Positions 52,012 to 60,692 are shown, counted from the first letter of the stretch. The stretch: 64,000 nt of DNA from Nocardioides sp. (GCF_014360585.1 NZ_JACIXG010000017.1:1-64000); one strand, 5' to 3'. The notes: a model not told the origin generated them from the letters alone. Made by a program: numbers and translations.

Positions 52012-53109
52012 ATGCGATCACCACGAGTTTCACGCACACTCCTAGCAGCCACCGCCGTCGCCGCTGTGAGCGCGGCCGGCGTCGTGACGACCCAGCTGGT
52101 CCCCCCGGCATCCGCCGCGGGAACCGCATCCGGGTACGCGTCCCAGAACGGCGGCACCACCGGCGGCGCCGGCGGTGAGACCGTTCGGGCGCGAACCGGC
52201 ACCGAGATCCACCAGGCGCTGTGCTCACGACCGGCCAGCGACACCCCGATCACCATCGAGGTCGAGGGCACGATCAACCACGCGAACACCAGCAAGGTCT
52301 CCGGCGACAGCTGCAGCACCGCCGACGGTGTGATCGAGCTGAAACGGGTCAGCAACGTCACGCTGGTCGGCGTCGGCAGCGGCGCGGTCTTCGACCAGGT
52401 CGGCATCCACATCCGAGAGGCCAGCAACATCATCATCCAGAACCTCACCGTCCAGAACGTCAAGAAGTCCGGTACCCCGACGTCGAACGGCGGCGACGCC
52501 ATCGGCATGGAGTCCGGCGTACGCAACGTCTGGGCCGACCACCTCGACCTCATCGCCTCCGGCGGCGAGTCCGAGGGCTACGACGGGCTCTTCGACATGA
52601 AGGCCGGCACGCGGTACGTCACCCTCTCCTACAGCACGCTGCGCAACTCCGGACGCGGCGGGCTCGTCGGATCCAGCGACTCCGACACCGGCAACACCTA
52701 CGTCACCTACCACCACAACCTCTACGAGAACATCGACTCGCGCACCCCGCTGCTGCGGGCCGGGACGGCACACACCTACAACAACCACTTCACGCGCATC
52801 AACGAGTCCGGCATCAACGCCCGGCTCGGCGCGAAGGTCCGGGTCGACAACAACTACTTCGAGGACTCGAAGAACCCGCTGGGCACCTTCTACACCGACG
52901 CCCTGGGCTACTGGGAGGTCAACGGCAACATCTGGGAGAACATCACCTGGGACAGCGACGATCACCCGGCCGGACCGGACCCGAGGTCGACCACGTCCGT
53001 GCAGATCCCCTACGCCTTCGACCTCGACCCGGCCGAGTGCGTGCCGAACGTCGTCGCGGCGACCGCGGGATCGCACACGAACCTGGCAGTCTCCGACGGC
53101 AGCTGCTGA
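52012..53109 (+). CDS. Secreted pectate lyase (PL1 type)
   Basis: This 365-aa exported protein has a signal peptide (LLAATAVAAVSAAGVVTTQLVPPASAAG) and a right-handed beta-helix. Typical PL1 features are GVIELKRVSNVTLVGVGSG, GIHIREASNIIIQNLTVQN, NVWADHLDL, GYDGLFDMKAGTRYVTLSYS and TYHHNLYENIDSRTPLLRAG (candidate Arg site). It cleaves polygalacturonate by beta-elimination outside the cell with Ca2+. The ATG at 52012 follows ACAGGA; another in-frame ATG is at 52000. It is probably the first step of the uronate-related cluster to the right. Confidence 0.87.
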   Translation: MRSPRVSRTLLAATAVAAVSAAGVVTTQLVPPASAAGTASGYASQNGGTTGGAGGETVRARTGTEIHQALCSRPASDTPITIEVEGTINHANTSKVSGDSCSTADGVIELKRVSNVTLVGVGSGAVFDQVGIHIREASNIIIQNLTVQNVKKSGTPTSNGGDAIGMESGVRNVWADHLDLIASGGESEGYDGLFDMKAGTRYVTLSYSTLRNSGRGGLVGSSDSDTGNTYVTYHHNLYENIDSRTPLLRAGTAHTYNNHFTRINESGINARLGAKVRVDNNYFEDSKNPLGTFYTDALGYWEVNGNIWENITWDSDDHPAGPDPRSTTSVQIPYAFDLDPAECVPNVVAATAGSHTNLAVSDGSC

Positions 53110-53115
53110 TCCAGG

Positions 53116-54075
53116 CTAGGAAGCGACGTCCCCGCAGGCGAACCGGCGACGGTAGGCCTGCGGGGACAGGCCCCGCACCCGGGTGAAGTGGTGCCGCAGC
53201 GCGGCCGCGTTGCCGAACCCGACCTCGCTCGCGATCCACTCCACCGACCGCTCGGTGCTCTCCAGCAGCTCCTCGGCCCGGCGGACCCGCTGGGCGGTGA
53301 TCCACGCATAGGGGGTCGCGCCGGTCTCGGCGCGGAACCTGCGGGCGAACGTACGCGGCGACATCAGCACCCGGCGGGCCAGCGAGTCCACGTCGAGCTC
53401 CTCGTGGAGGTTCTCCAGGATCCAGGCCAGGAGCGGACCGAGAGTCTCGGCGTCGACCTCGGGCACGGGACGGGAGATGAACTGCGCCTGGCCACCGTCA
53501 CGCTGGGGCGGCACGACCATCCGGCGAGCCACCGCGGAGGCGACCGCCGCACCGTACTCCTGGCGCCAGATGTGCAGGCACGCGTCCAGCCCGGCCGCCG
53601 TGCCGGCGCTGGTGATGATCTGCCCGGTGTCGACGTAGAGGACCTCCGGCACCACCTTCGCCTCCGGGAACCTGGCCGCGAGCTCGTCGGTGTACTTCCA
53701 GTGGGTCGTGCACTCGCGCCCGTCGAGGAGACCGGCCGCGCCCAAGGCGAACGCGCCCCCGCAGACCGTCAGGATCCGGGCACCGCGGTGATAGGCGCGC
53801 AGCAGCGTCTCGACCACCCACGGCGGCACCGGGTCGCCCCTGCGCATGGCCGGGACACACAGCAGATCGGCCTGGTCGGCTCGCTCCAGACCGCTCGGAG
53901 CCTCGATCGCGAAACCCAGGTTGGAGCGCACCAGGCCGGGCTCGAGCGAGCAGACCCCGAACTCCAGCAACGGCACTCCGTCCTCGCGCCGGTCGAGCCC
54001 GAAGGCCTCGCACACGACCCCGAACTCGAAGGGAGCGACACCGTCCCAGATCACCGCGGCCACGTTCCTAAGCAC
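53116..54075 (-). CDS. GlxA-type AraC-family regulator with DJ-1/PfpI domain
   Basis: This 319-aa regulator has an N-terminal DJ-1/PfpI-like domain (VAAVIWDGVAPFEFGVVCEAFGLDR; ILTVCGGAFALGAAGLLDGRECTTHW with the elbow Cys) and a C-terminal AraC double helix-turn-helix (LDVDSLARRVLMSPRTFARRFRAETGATPYAWI, WIASEVGFGNAAALRHHFTRVRGLSPQAYRRRF). Such GlxA proteins sense small metabolites. Its gene is divergent from a small membrane protein gene, with paired TGCCA-N2/3-TGGCA palindromes between. It may control the neighbouring pectate lyase or the cluster to the right; this is inference. Confidence 0.85.
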   Translation of the reverse strand: MLRNVAAVIWDGVAPFEFGVVCEAFGLDRREDGVPLLEFGVCSLEPGLVRSNLGFAIEAPSGLERADQADLLCVPAMRRGDPVPPWVVETLLRAYHRGARILTVCGGAFALGAAGLLDGRECTTHWKYTDELAARFPEAKVVPEVLYVDTGQIITSAGTAAGLDACLHIWRQEYGAAVASAVARRMVVPPQRDGGQAQFISRPVPEVDAETLGPLLAWILENLHEELDVDSLARRVLMSPRTFARRFRAETGATPYAWITAQRVRRAEELLESTERSVEWIASEVGFGNAAALRHHFTRVRGLSPQAYRRRFACGDVAS

Positions 54076-54085
54076 CTCAGAAGAG

Positions 54086-54147
54086 TGCCACTTGGCAGGA
54101 ACTCGCGCAACTTAGGCATTTCTGCCAATGTGGCAGGAATGCCAAGT
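54086..54147. promoter_or_regulatory. Paired TGCCA/TGGCA operator-like palindromes
   Basis: TGCCA-CT-TGGCA (54086-54097) and TGCCA-ATG-TGGCA (54123-54135) are two near-equal palindromes whose left ends are 37 bases apart. A further half site, TGCCAAGT, at 54140-54147 is the exact complement of ACTTGGCA at 54090-54097. They lie between the GlxA-type regulator and the small divergent gene, and are a good candidate operator for that regulator. Confidence 0.55.
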
Positions 54148-54164
54148 AGCGCAGAATCACTGCC

Positions 54165-54311
54165 ATGAACACAGCACTCCTCGCCCTCATCGTCCTGCTC
54201 GCCGTCGCCGCGTACGCCACGTTCGCCGCCATCCACGCCGACCGCCCCAAGGCCGCCCCTCGGTCTCACGCCACCGACCCCGACTTCGAGCCCGTGGTGA
54301 GGTGGCCGTGA
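54165..54311 (+). CDS. Small single-pass membrane protein, 48 aa
   Basis: A 48-aa frame from ATG 54165 has one hydrophobic helix (ALLALIVLLAVAAYATFAAI) and a short hydrophilic tail ending EPVVRWP. It is the first frame to the right of the operator-like palindromes and so may be controlled with the regulator. No clear ribosome-binding site is seen. The function is unknown and the frame is short, so it is offered with caution. Confidence 0.5.
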   Translation: MNTALLALIVLLAVAAYATFAAIHADRPKAAPRSHATDPDFEPVVRWP

Positions 54312-54486
54312 CCGGACGGACGCCAGCTCCGTACCGGCGTCCGTAGCACCCTCTGACCCGCAGCGAAAGCCGACCGCTATTCGAGATCGCGATGTCAGGA
54401 TCCGGAATCCGTCGCATGTGAGAGCGGAATAGAACGATCACGAAAGCGCGATTGTCCCCCGGGCTCGGATCCACTTGTCTGCATCT

Positions 54487-55911
54487 ATGAGCCTGTTCAC
54501 AAACCCCACCGCCACCGCCCTCAACCGACGCTCACTCCTCAGCGCCGCCGGGATCGCGACCGCCGGAGTCTCCGTCTCGCAGATCCTTGACCGGCCCCTC
54601 GAAGACCAGATCTCGCACCTGACCCAGAACGTACGCCGTGCCTCCTCACCGAGCGAGCTGAAGATCACCGACATGCGGATCGCGGTGGTGGCCGGCGTAC
54701 CGTTCACCTCCCCCATCGTGCGCATCGACACCAACCAGGGCATCAGCGGCTACGGCGAGGTGCGCGATGACGCCGACAAGCGCTACGCGCTCATGCTGAA
54801 GAGCCGCATCCTCGGCGAGAACCCCTGCAACGTCGAGAAGATCTTCAAGATCATCAAGCAGTTCGGCGGTCACGGCCGCCAGGGCGGCGGTGTCTCCGGC
54901 GTCGAGATGGCGCTGTGGGACCTCACCGGCAAGGCGTACGAGGTGCCCGTCTACCAGCTGCTCGGCGGCAAGTACCGCGACAAGGTCCGCCTCTACACCG
55001 ACACCGCCGGCGCGGAGACTCCGGAGGGGTACGCCAAGCAGATGAAGAAGAAGATCGACGAGTTCGGCTACACCTTCGTCAAGATGGACGTCGGGATCGA
55101 GCTGATCAAGAAGATCCCGGGCACCCTGACCGGCGCCGGCCCCTGGGGCGACCTCGGGCAGTACGACCTCGACCCGCCCAGCGACTCCTACGGCTCCACC
55201 GAGCACCCCTACACGGGGATCGAGATCACGGACAAGGGCATGGACGAGATCGCCAAGTTTCCCGCCGCGATGCGGGAGGCCATCGGCTGGGACATCCCGC
55301 TGGGGATCGACCACATCGGCCACTTCGGCGTCAACAGCGCCGTCCGTCTCGCCCGGCGGCTGGAGGAGTACTCGCTGGCGTATCTCGAGGACATCCAGCC
55401 TTGGTTCCACCACGACGAGTTCAAGCAGATCACCGACTCGTCATCAACGCCGATCATGACGGGCGAGGACATCTACGGGCTCGACGGCTTCCGCCCGCTC
55501 CTCGAGCGCCGCACGTGCGACTACATCCACCCCGACATCGCCACGGCGGGCGGCATCCTGGAGACCAAGCGCATCGGCGACCTCGCCCAGGAGCACAACA
55601 TCCCGATGTTCATCCACTACGCCGGCTCACCGATCGGCGCGATGGCGGCCGCTCACGTCGCAGCGGCGACGGAGAACTTCATGGCACTCGAGCAGCACTC
55701 CTCCGAGGTGAAGTTCTGGGAGGACCTGGTCACCGGCCTGCCCAAGCCGCTCGTCGACAAGGGCTACTACCACGTCTCGGACGCCCCCGGGCTCGGTCTC
55801 GAGCTGGTCGAGGAGGTCGTCAGCGAGCACCTGGCCGAGGGCGAGAAGTACTTCGCCCCGACCGACGAGTGGGACGACTGGAAGATCACCCACGACCGCC
55901 AGTGGAGCTGA
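54487..55911 (+). CDS. Enolase-superfamily (mandelate racemase/mannonate dehydratase type) protein with Tat-like signal
   Basis: This 474-aa protein has a twin-arginine-like N-terminus (LNRRSLLSAAGIATAG) and a two-domain enolase-superfamily core. Metal-site and catalytic segments are visible: FVKMDVG (Lys-x-Asp), GIDHIGHFG, LAYLEDIQPW (Glu), IMTGEDIYG (Glu) and FIHYAGSPIG (His). SGVEMALWDLTGKAYEVPVYQLLGGKYRDKVRLY is typical of the acid-sugar dehydratase branch. It probably removes water from a sugar acid to give a 2-keto-3-deoxy product. The ATG at 54487 is chosen because the Tat-like segment follows at once; the ribosome-binding site is weak. It ends convergent to the chaperonin-like gene. 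Confidence 0.78.
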   Translation: MSLFTNPTATALNRRSLLSAAGIATAGVSVSQILDRPLEDQISHLTQNVRRASSPSELKITDMRIAVVAGVPFTSPIVRIDTNQGISGYGEVRDDADKRYALMLKSRILGENPCNVEKIFKIIKQFGGHGRQGGGVSGVEMALWDLTGKAYEVPVYQLLGGKYRDKVRLYTDTAGAETPEGYAKQMKKKIDEFGYTFVKMDVGIELIKKIPGTLTGAGPWGDLGQYDLDPPSDSYGSTEHPYTGIEITDKGMDEIAKFPAAMREAIGWDIPLGIDHIGHFGVNSAVRLARRLEEYSLAYLEDIQPWFHHDEFKQITDSSSTPIMTGEDIYGLDGFRPLLERRTCDYIHPDIATAGGILETKRIGDLAQEHNIPMFIHYAGSPIGAMAAAHVAAATENFMALEQHSSEVKFWEDLVTGLPKPLVDKGYYHVSDAPGLGLELVEEVVSEHLAEGEKYFAPTDEWDDWKITHDRQWS

Positions 55912-55933
55912 GCACCGCTACCACGCGGCCCGA

Positions 55934-57430
55934 TCAGTGACCATGACCGTGGCCATGACCATGACCGCCCTGGTGAGCCCGGCGCTCCTCGTGCCGGGCC
56001 ACCTCGGTGGCGTGACGGTCTGACGCGGTGTCCAGGACCATCCCGCCGCTGCTGATCAGCAGGCCTGTCACCGAGCACGCAGCCCGTAGGCTCGCCTGGA
56101 ACAGCGCGAGCGGGAGCACGGCCCCCGCCGGCGTGCGGCCGGCCATCACCTCGAGCGCGCCCCGGACCGCGTGCGCCGCGCCGTCGCGGCTCCCTGTCGC
56201 GTCGGCCTCCGGCAACGAGCACGCGGCCGCCTCCCAAGACCTTGCCGGCAGTACGCCACCAGCCACCGCCGCACAGGCGGTGGCGACAGCGCCCTGCACG
56301 GCCGGGAGCATCGACTGCCCGACGACGCCGTCAGCAGGGACGCGAAGACGTGCCCACCGATCACCGGCACCGTCCGCACCAGCCGCATGGCCCTCGACCA
56401 GGCACCGGCTCCCGTCGACCTCCACGCGGTGCGCCGTACCGAGCAGGTCCGGCGTGACGGTCTGCAACGGGACGCCGCGCTCGAGGCCGAGGACGCTCGC
56501 GCCCGTCAGCGCGGCCACCTCCGCCAGCCGCGTGCGCCGGTGGGCGCCCAGGTGCGGAGCAGCCACGGCGACCACCTGAAAGGGTCCCTGCAGGTGGTTC
56601 ACGACCAGGACCGCCAACGCCTCCGAGGCGACGCGATCGGCCACCAGGAACAGCGGTCGATGTCCGTCCGGCCCGTCGGCGAGCCGACCGAGGAGCGGCA
56701 GAAGCTCGTGGGCCGAGCGCACGGGTCCGTCGTAGAGCAGCACCCTGGCGTCGTACATCTCGGCCAGGTCTGCGCCTCGGTCGGTGACCATCGAAGGGCT
56801 GAGCCGGCCGGTGTCCAGGACGACCCCGGTGCCGACCTCGAGCGTCGGCCTCTCCACATATTTCAGCGCCGGGACGACGCTGGGCGAGCGGTCCGGACCG
56901 CAGTGGGCGAGCGCCTCGATCACGAGCGACCCGAGCGCTCCGGTCGGATCGCCGGCCCTCGAGACGGTGCGGCGCGACCAAGGCCCGAGGGCCGTGTCCA
57001 CGACTCGCCGCAGCTCGGCGGGCGACGCCGGATGTGCCTGGTCGGCCATCGCCTCGAGCACGGCCTCGCACGCGAGCGTGAGCCCGGTCCGCAAGTGCAC
57101 CGGGTCCGTCCCGGCCGCCACCTGGCGCGCAGCCGACTGCAGGAGAGCATCGGCGAGCAGCACCGTGTGGGTCGCGCCGCCACCTGCGACTCGGGCGACC
57201 TCGGCAGCGGCCTGCTTCAGGACCTGCAGCGCCAGCCGGGATCCACCCGCGTCCGGCCGGAGCGAGGCGAGCACGCGGTCCGCGTCCGCGGTGACCTCGG
57301 GCGGCCCGTTCCCGGCACCGAGCACGACCGTCCGGCCGGCTCCGTCGATCAGCGGCGCCACCGCTCGGGCCGCGGCACGGAAGCCGGCGCAGGCGCCGTC
57401 GAGGGTGCTCTCAGCGGAGAGGACGACCAC
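55934..57430 (-). CDS. Degenerate Cpn60 (GroEL) family protein with His-rich C-terminus
   Basis: This 498-aa protein follows the GroEL order. An equatorial part has DGAGRTVVLG and VARVAGGGATHTVLLADALLQSAARQVAAGTDP. An apical domain has VVLDTGRLSPSMVTDRGADLAEMYDARVLLYD, PLFLVADRVASEALAVLVVNHLQGPFQVVAVAAP and LAEVAALTGASVL. A poor C-terminal equatorial part follows. The ATPase residues are lost: GDGTTT is GGGATHT (Gly at the Asp87 position), TLGPKG is PLIDGAG, and the Asp398/GGG region is absent. The C-terminus is a metal-binding-like GHGHGHGHGH run. The GTG at 57430 has GGGAGGAG six bases upstream. The gene starts 15 bases after the UxuA-like stop, so the two are an operon. Confidence 0.8.
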   Translation of the reverse strand: MVVLSAESTLDGACAGFRAAARAVAPLIDGAGRTVVLGAGNGPPEVTADADRVLASLRPDAGGSRLALQVLKQAAAEVARVAGGGATHTVLLADALLQSAARQVAAGTDPVHLRTGLTLACEAVLEAMADQAHPASPAELRRVVDTALGPWSRRTVSRAGDPTGALGSLVIEALAHCGPDRSPSVVPALKYVERPTLEVGTGVVLDTGRLSPSMVTDRGADLAEMYDARVLLYDGPVRSAHELLPLLGRLADGPDGHRPLFLVADRVASEALAVLVVNHLQGPFQVVAVAAPHLGAHRRTRLAEVAALTGASVLGLERGVPLQTVTPDLLGTAHRVEVDGSRCLVEGHAAGADGAGDRWARLRVPADGVVGQSMLPAVQGAVATACAAVAGGVLPARSWEAAACSLPEADATGSRDGAAHAVRGALEVMAGRTPAGAVLPLALFQASLRAACSVTGLLISSGGMVLDTASDRHATEVARHEERRAHQGGHGHGHGHGH

Positions 57431-57445
57431 GACCGCTCCTCCCGC

Positions 57446-58630
57446 TCAGCGGTGCTTCTCCGTGATCATCGCGGCTTGGAGCATCGCGCGGGCATAGCCG
57501 GTGTCATAGAGCTCGCCGCCGTGACCACCGCCGCCCACATCGGCGTACTGGCCGCCGATCGAGCCGTTCTCCCGGTCGAAGTCGAGCGCCCTGGGGTGCT
57601 CGGCGAGCACCCCGAGGTGGTAGCCCGAGCGCACCAGCTCACGCATGAAGGCGAACATGTCGGTCTCGCCGTTGTCGGGGAAGACCTCGGCGTACCGCAC
57701 GAACGGCTCCTCGACCACGACGTTGCGGTAGTGGATGTGGTTGACCCTGTCCTTGCGCGCCATCCAGCGCAGGAAGGACACCGAGTCGAAGCCCACCTCT
57801 GCGGTGACCCCGGAATGGACGGTCATCCCGTTGGACGGGCTGTCGACCGTCTCCACCATCCGTTGCCAGTCCGGGACACTGCCCATGATCTGCGGGTTGC
57901 CGCGGCTGACCTGGTAGGGCGGGTCATTCGGGTGGACGGCGAGGCGGACCCCGGCCTCCTCGGCCGCGGGCACCACACGCTCGAGAAAGTAGGCGTAGTT
58001 CTCCCAGAGCTGCTCGCGCGTGTAGACGGGCGTCCCGTCCCGCGGTGGCAGGTCCTTGACCTTGACGCCGTCCACCTCGCGGTCGGCGTCGAAGGCCGTG
58101 TAGCCGGCACCGATCCGGTCGGTCTGGTCGACCTGCTCGTAGTAGCCCTCGGTGAGCCGGTGGATGTACCAGTTGTATTCGACCACCGGGATCCCGGCTT
58201 CACCCGCAGCTCGCACCGAGGCGATGACGTTCTCCAGGTCCGTGTCGCGAGCGGCCGTGCCCTGGACGATCGACTGCGAGACCGCTATCAGGTACGCGGT
58301 GATGTGCAGGCCCTGTGACTCCAGACGGTCGCGGTCCGCCCGCAGGGTCTCGACGCTCCACGGCAGTGGCGGCGGGTCCGTGACGAGCGCCCCGGTGACC
58401 CCGGCCTGTCGCCAGCGTCGTACCGTCGCCTCGTCAGGGTTCCGGGAGAGCCACTGGCACAGCTTCGGAGTGTCCGGCCCCTCGGCCACGTCCCCCGGCC
58501 AGGACGCCTTGGAGTACGGCCCGGGCCGGCCGTCGGCAGCCGCGCTTCCTGGGACGTGAGCTGCGGCTGCAGAAGCGGCCGCGGCGGCCGCACTGAGCTT
58601 GAGGACGCTGCGGCGGGAATGATCTGTCAT
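57446..58630 (-). CDS. UxuA-family mannonate dehydratase-like protein with Tat signal
   Basis: This 394-aa protein has a clear twin-arginine signal (SRRSVLKLSAAAAAASAAAA) and a TIM-barrel core like UxuA: GIPVVEYNWYIHRLTEGYYE, LAVHPNDPPYQVSRGNPQIM (matching the UxuA HPDDPP motif), TVHSGVTAEVGFD and VNHIHYRNVVVEEP. UxuA converts D-mannonate to 2-keto-3-deoxygluconate, but it is normally cytoplasmic; export through Tat is unusual. The ATG at 58630 has AGGGGA upstream. It is the first gene of a two-gene operon with the chaperonin-like gene and is divergent from a LysR regulator. The actual substrate may be another sugar acid. Confidence 0.75.
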   Translation of the reverse strand: MTDHSRRSVLKLSAAAAAASAAAAHVPGSAAADGRPGPYSKASWPGDVAEGPDTPKLCQWLSRNPDEATVRRWRQAGVTGALVTDPPPLPWSVETLRADRDRLESQGLHITAYLIAVSQSIVQGTAARDTDLENVIASVRAAGEAGIPVVEYNWYIHRLTEGYYEQVDQTDRIGAGYTAFDADREVDGVKVKDLPPRDGTPVYTREQLWENYAYFLERVVPAAEEAGVRLAVHPNDPPYQVSRGNPQIMGSVPDWQRMVETVDSPSNGMTVHSGVTAEVGFDSVSFLRWMARKDRVNHIHYRNVVVEEPFVRYAEVFPDNGETDMFAFMRELVRSGYHLGVLAEHPRALDFDRENGSIGGQYADVGGGGHGGELYDTGYARAMLQAAMITEKHR

Positions 58631-58948
58631 GAAACTGTCCCCTCGGTTCGGAACGCGTCGTAGGTCGTGATCAGTGAAGGGCCGCCGACCTGTCCCTGAC
58701 AACGGCGACTTCCGGATGCCTCGATCAGGAAAACTGATGGGCCGGGCAGATCACAGCGCGGCCCTTCCCGTTCGGCGGCACAAGCACCGTCCGCGCACTG
58801 GGACAGGTTGCGGAAACCGCTTTTTGTCATAGCCTTTACGTTCGGTATGACGCACGTCACAGTCGCTCGGAGTCGATGACGAGCACGATCCGGCATCCTC
58901 ACCGGCCGCGGCCTCGCGTGCACCCCCACCTGCCGACGGAGGAACGTG
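58631..58948. other. Divergent promoter region between UxuA-like and LysR genes
   Basis: This 318-base region holds the promoters of the dehydratase operon and the LysR gene. The sequence GTCATA (58826-58831) and its complement TATGAC (58846-58851), 14 bases apart, form an inverted repeat that could be the LysR operator. No gene is supported here. The LysR ribosome-binding site, GGAGG, is at 58938-58942. Confidence 0.5.
58826..58851. promoter_or_regulatory. GTCATA-N14-TATGAC inverted repeat, candidate LysR site
   Basis: The half-sites GTCATA and TATGAC are exact complements and lie about 100 bases before the LysR start and 200 bases before the divergent dehydratase start, the usual place for a LysR operator. 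Half-site spacing of 14 is within the range for such regulators. Confidence 0.45.
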
Positions 58949-59947
58949 ATGCTGAACGCCGACGTACGACTCGAGTGGCTTGTCTCGTTCCTGGCGGTGG
59001 TGGAGACCGGCGGATTCAGCTCGGCGGCGGAGGCCACCCACCGCTCCCAGCCGCGGATCAGCATGCATGTCGCGTCCCTCGAGCGGGCTGTCGGCGTACC
59101 AGTCCTCGACCGCCGCAAGCGACCCTCGGCCGTCACCCCGGCGGGCGCGGCCCTGCTTCGGCACGCCCGCGCGATCCTGCAGGAGGTCGAGCTGGCCGAG
59201 GCGGAGATGTCGAGCTTCCGCGGTGGCGCCCGCGGCGTCGTCAACTTCGGCGCCTACCCAAGCGCCAGCGCTGCCTTCGTGCCGCAGGTCCTCCGTGATC
59301 TCGCCGAGTCCGAGCCGGACATCACGGTCTCGCTGGTGGAGACCGACACCCTCGAGCTCGACAGTGCGCTGCTCCGCGGCGACATCGACCTCTGCCTGCG
59401 ACCGATCGCGCCACGGCCAGCTCAAGGGGCGATCCGCACCCGTCCGCTGTGGCGCGAGCGGCTCGTCGCGGTCATCCCCGAGGACGACCCGCTCGCCGAG
59501 GAGGACAAACCACTCGGCGTCGCCGACATCGCCCACCGCGACCTCATCTCCATCGGCCGTCTGGAGTCCGACGTACCGCCCTCGTTCGAGGCATACCAGC
59601 TCTTCCGCGACGAGGGCTACGAGCTGCACCCGGTGCAGGCCACCAACCAGCCGCAGTCCCTGGTCTCGATGGTCCGCGCCGGTCTGGGCATCGGACTCAC
59701 CAACGCGCTGGCGGCCCAGATCTCGGACCTCTCCGGGGTCAGGGTCAGAGCGTTGCGCGGGCCGCACGAGCGGGTGGTCGCGGTGTGCTGGAACGCCGAC
59801 GCCGTGCTCTCCCCCGCGGCCCGGACGGTGCTCACCGCGCTGGCTCAGGCGCCGGCGCCCGCGGGGACCCGGCCCGTCGACCGATCGCGGCCCGGCGTAC
59901 GCCAGGTGATCGCGCCTCCACGACGGATCCATCCGGCATCCGAATAG
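58949..59947 (+). CDS. LysR-family transcriptional regulator
   Basis: This 332-aa protein has the LysR helix-turn-helix (WLVSFLAVVETGGFSSAAEATHRSQPRISMHVASLERAVG) and substrate-binding domain with GVVNFGAYPSASAAFVPQVLRDL. The ATG at 58949 has GGAGG six bases upstream and is preferred over GTG 58946. It lies between the dehydratase/chaperonin operon and the RraA-kinase-transporter operon and may control both. The effector is likely a sugar acid or its keto product; this is inference. Confidence 0.85.
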   Translation: MLNADVRLEWLVSFLAVVETGGFSSAAEATHRSQPRISMHVASLERAVGVPVLDRRKRPSAVTPAGAALLRHARAILQEVELAEAEMSSFRGGARGVVNFGAYPSASAAFVPQVLRDLAESEPDITVSLVETDTLELDSALLRGDIDLCLRPIAPRPAQGAIRTRPLWRERLVAVIPEDDPLAEEDKPLGVADIAHRDLISIGRLESDVPPSFEAYQLFRDEGYELHPVQATNQPQSLVSMVRAGLGIGLTNALAAQISDLSGVRVRALRGPHERVVAVCWNADAVLSPAARTVLTALAQAPAPAGTRPVDRSRPGVRQVIAPPRRIHPASE

Positions 59948-60037
59948 GGGCATACGAGAGACATTGTTCTCAGCGGTGACACGGCTCACTAGCGTCGGCT
60001 GAGCACGACGCCCCCTCGTCACACCCTAGGAGTCCGC

Positions 60038-60691
60038 GTGACCGCCACTTCCGCTCCCCAGATCATCGACCGATTCCGGAAAATCGCCTCGGCCTCGGTC
60101 GCCGACGCCGTCGAGCAGCACGGACACCGCGGCTACCTCGCGGGCCGGGTCGGCCAGATACGGCCGGGCAAGGTGGTGGGGCCGGCCGTCACCGTACTGG
60201 AGGAACCCAGCGACACCGCTGAGCCTCCGACCCACGCACTCGAGGCGATCGACGCATCTCCCGCCGGGAGCGTGCTCTGCATCGCCGCCGGCGGAGCCGA
60301 CGTCGCCGTCTTCGGGGGCCTGATGGCCGCCGGAGCCGTGGTCAACGAGCTGGCCGGGGTCGTCCTCGACGCCGCCGTGCGTGACGTCGAGGAGATCACG
60401 CGCGACTACCCCGACTTTCCCGTCTACGCCGCCGGCACCGTCTCCGCCACGACCGTCGGGCGCTACCGCTCAGTCTCGAGCAACCAGCCGGTCCTCCTCG
60501 GCGACGTCGAGGTCCACCCGGGCGACCTGATCGTCGCCGACACCGACGGTGTCGTCCGTGTCCCCGCGGACCTCGTCGAGCAGGTCTTGGAGACCGCCGA
60601 GGAGATCGAGCGGCGCGAGTCGGAGCAGACCAGGCTGATCCTGGAGGCACGGTCCCTCAAGACCGGGCTCGATCTCTACAACCGGGTCTGA
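60038..60691 (+). CDS. RraA-family protein (aldolase/decarboxylase-like)
   Basis: This 217-aa protein is in the RraA / 4-hydroxy-4-methyl-2-oxoglutarate aldolase family. It has VADAVEQHGHRGYLAGRVGQIRPG, DVAVFGGLMAAGAVVNELAGVVLDAAVRDVEEI (catalytic Arg-Asp), and VHPGDLIVADTDGVVRVPADL. Family members include aldolases of pyruvate-type products and proteins once called menaquinone methyltransferases. In this operon it may cleave the kinase product or a keto acid. The GTG at 60038 follows GGAGT. The next gene starts one base after its stop codon. Confidence 0.8.
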   Translation: MTATSAPQIIDRFRKIASASVADAVEQHGHRGYLAGRVGQIRPGKVVGPAVTVLEEPSDTAEPPTHALEAIDASPAGSVLCIAAGGADVAVFGGLMAAGAVVNELAGVVLDAAVRDVEEITRDYPDFPVYAAGTVSATTVGRYRSVSSNQPVLLGDVEVHPGDLIVADTDGVVRVPADLVEQVLETAEEIERRESEQTRLILEARSLKTGLDLYNRV

Positions 60692-60692
60692 C

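Noticed and set aside
54061..54100. A CIRCE/HrcA-like element before the GlxA-type gene
   Set aside because: GCAC and GTGC occur but with the wrong spacing and incomplete arms; the TGCCA/TGGCA palindromes explain the repeats better.
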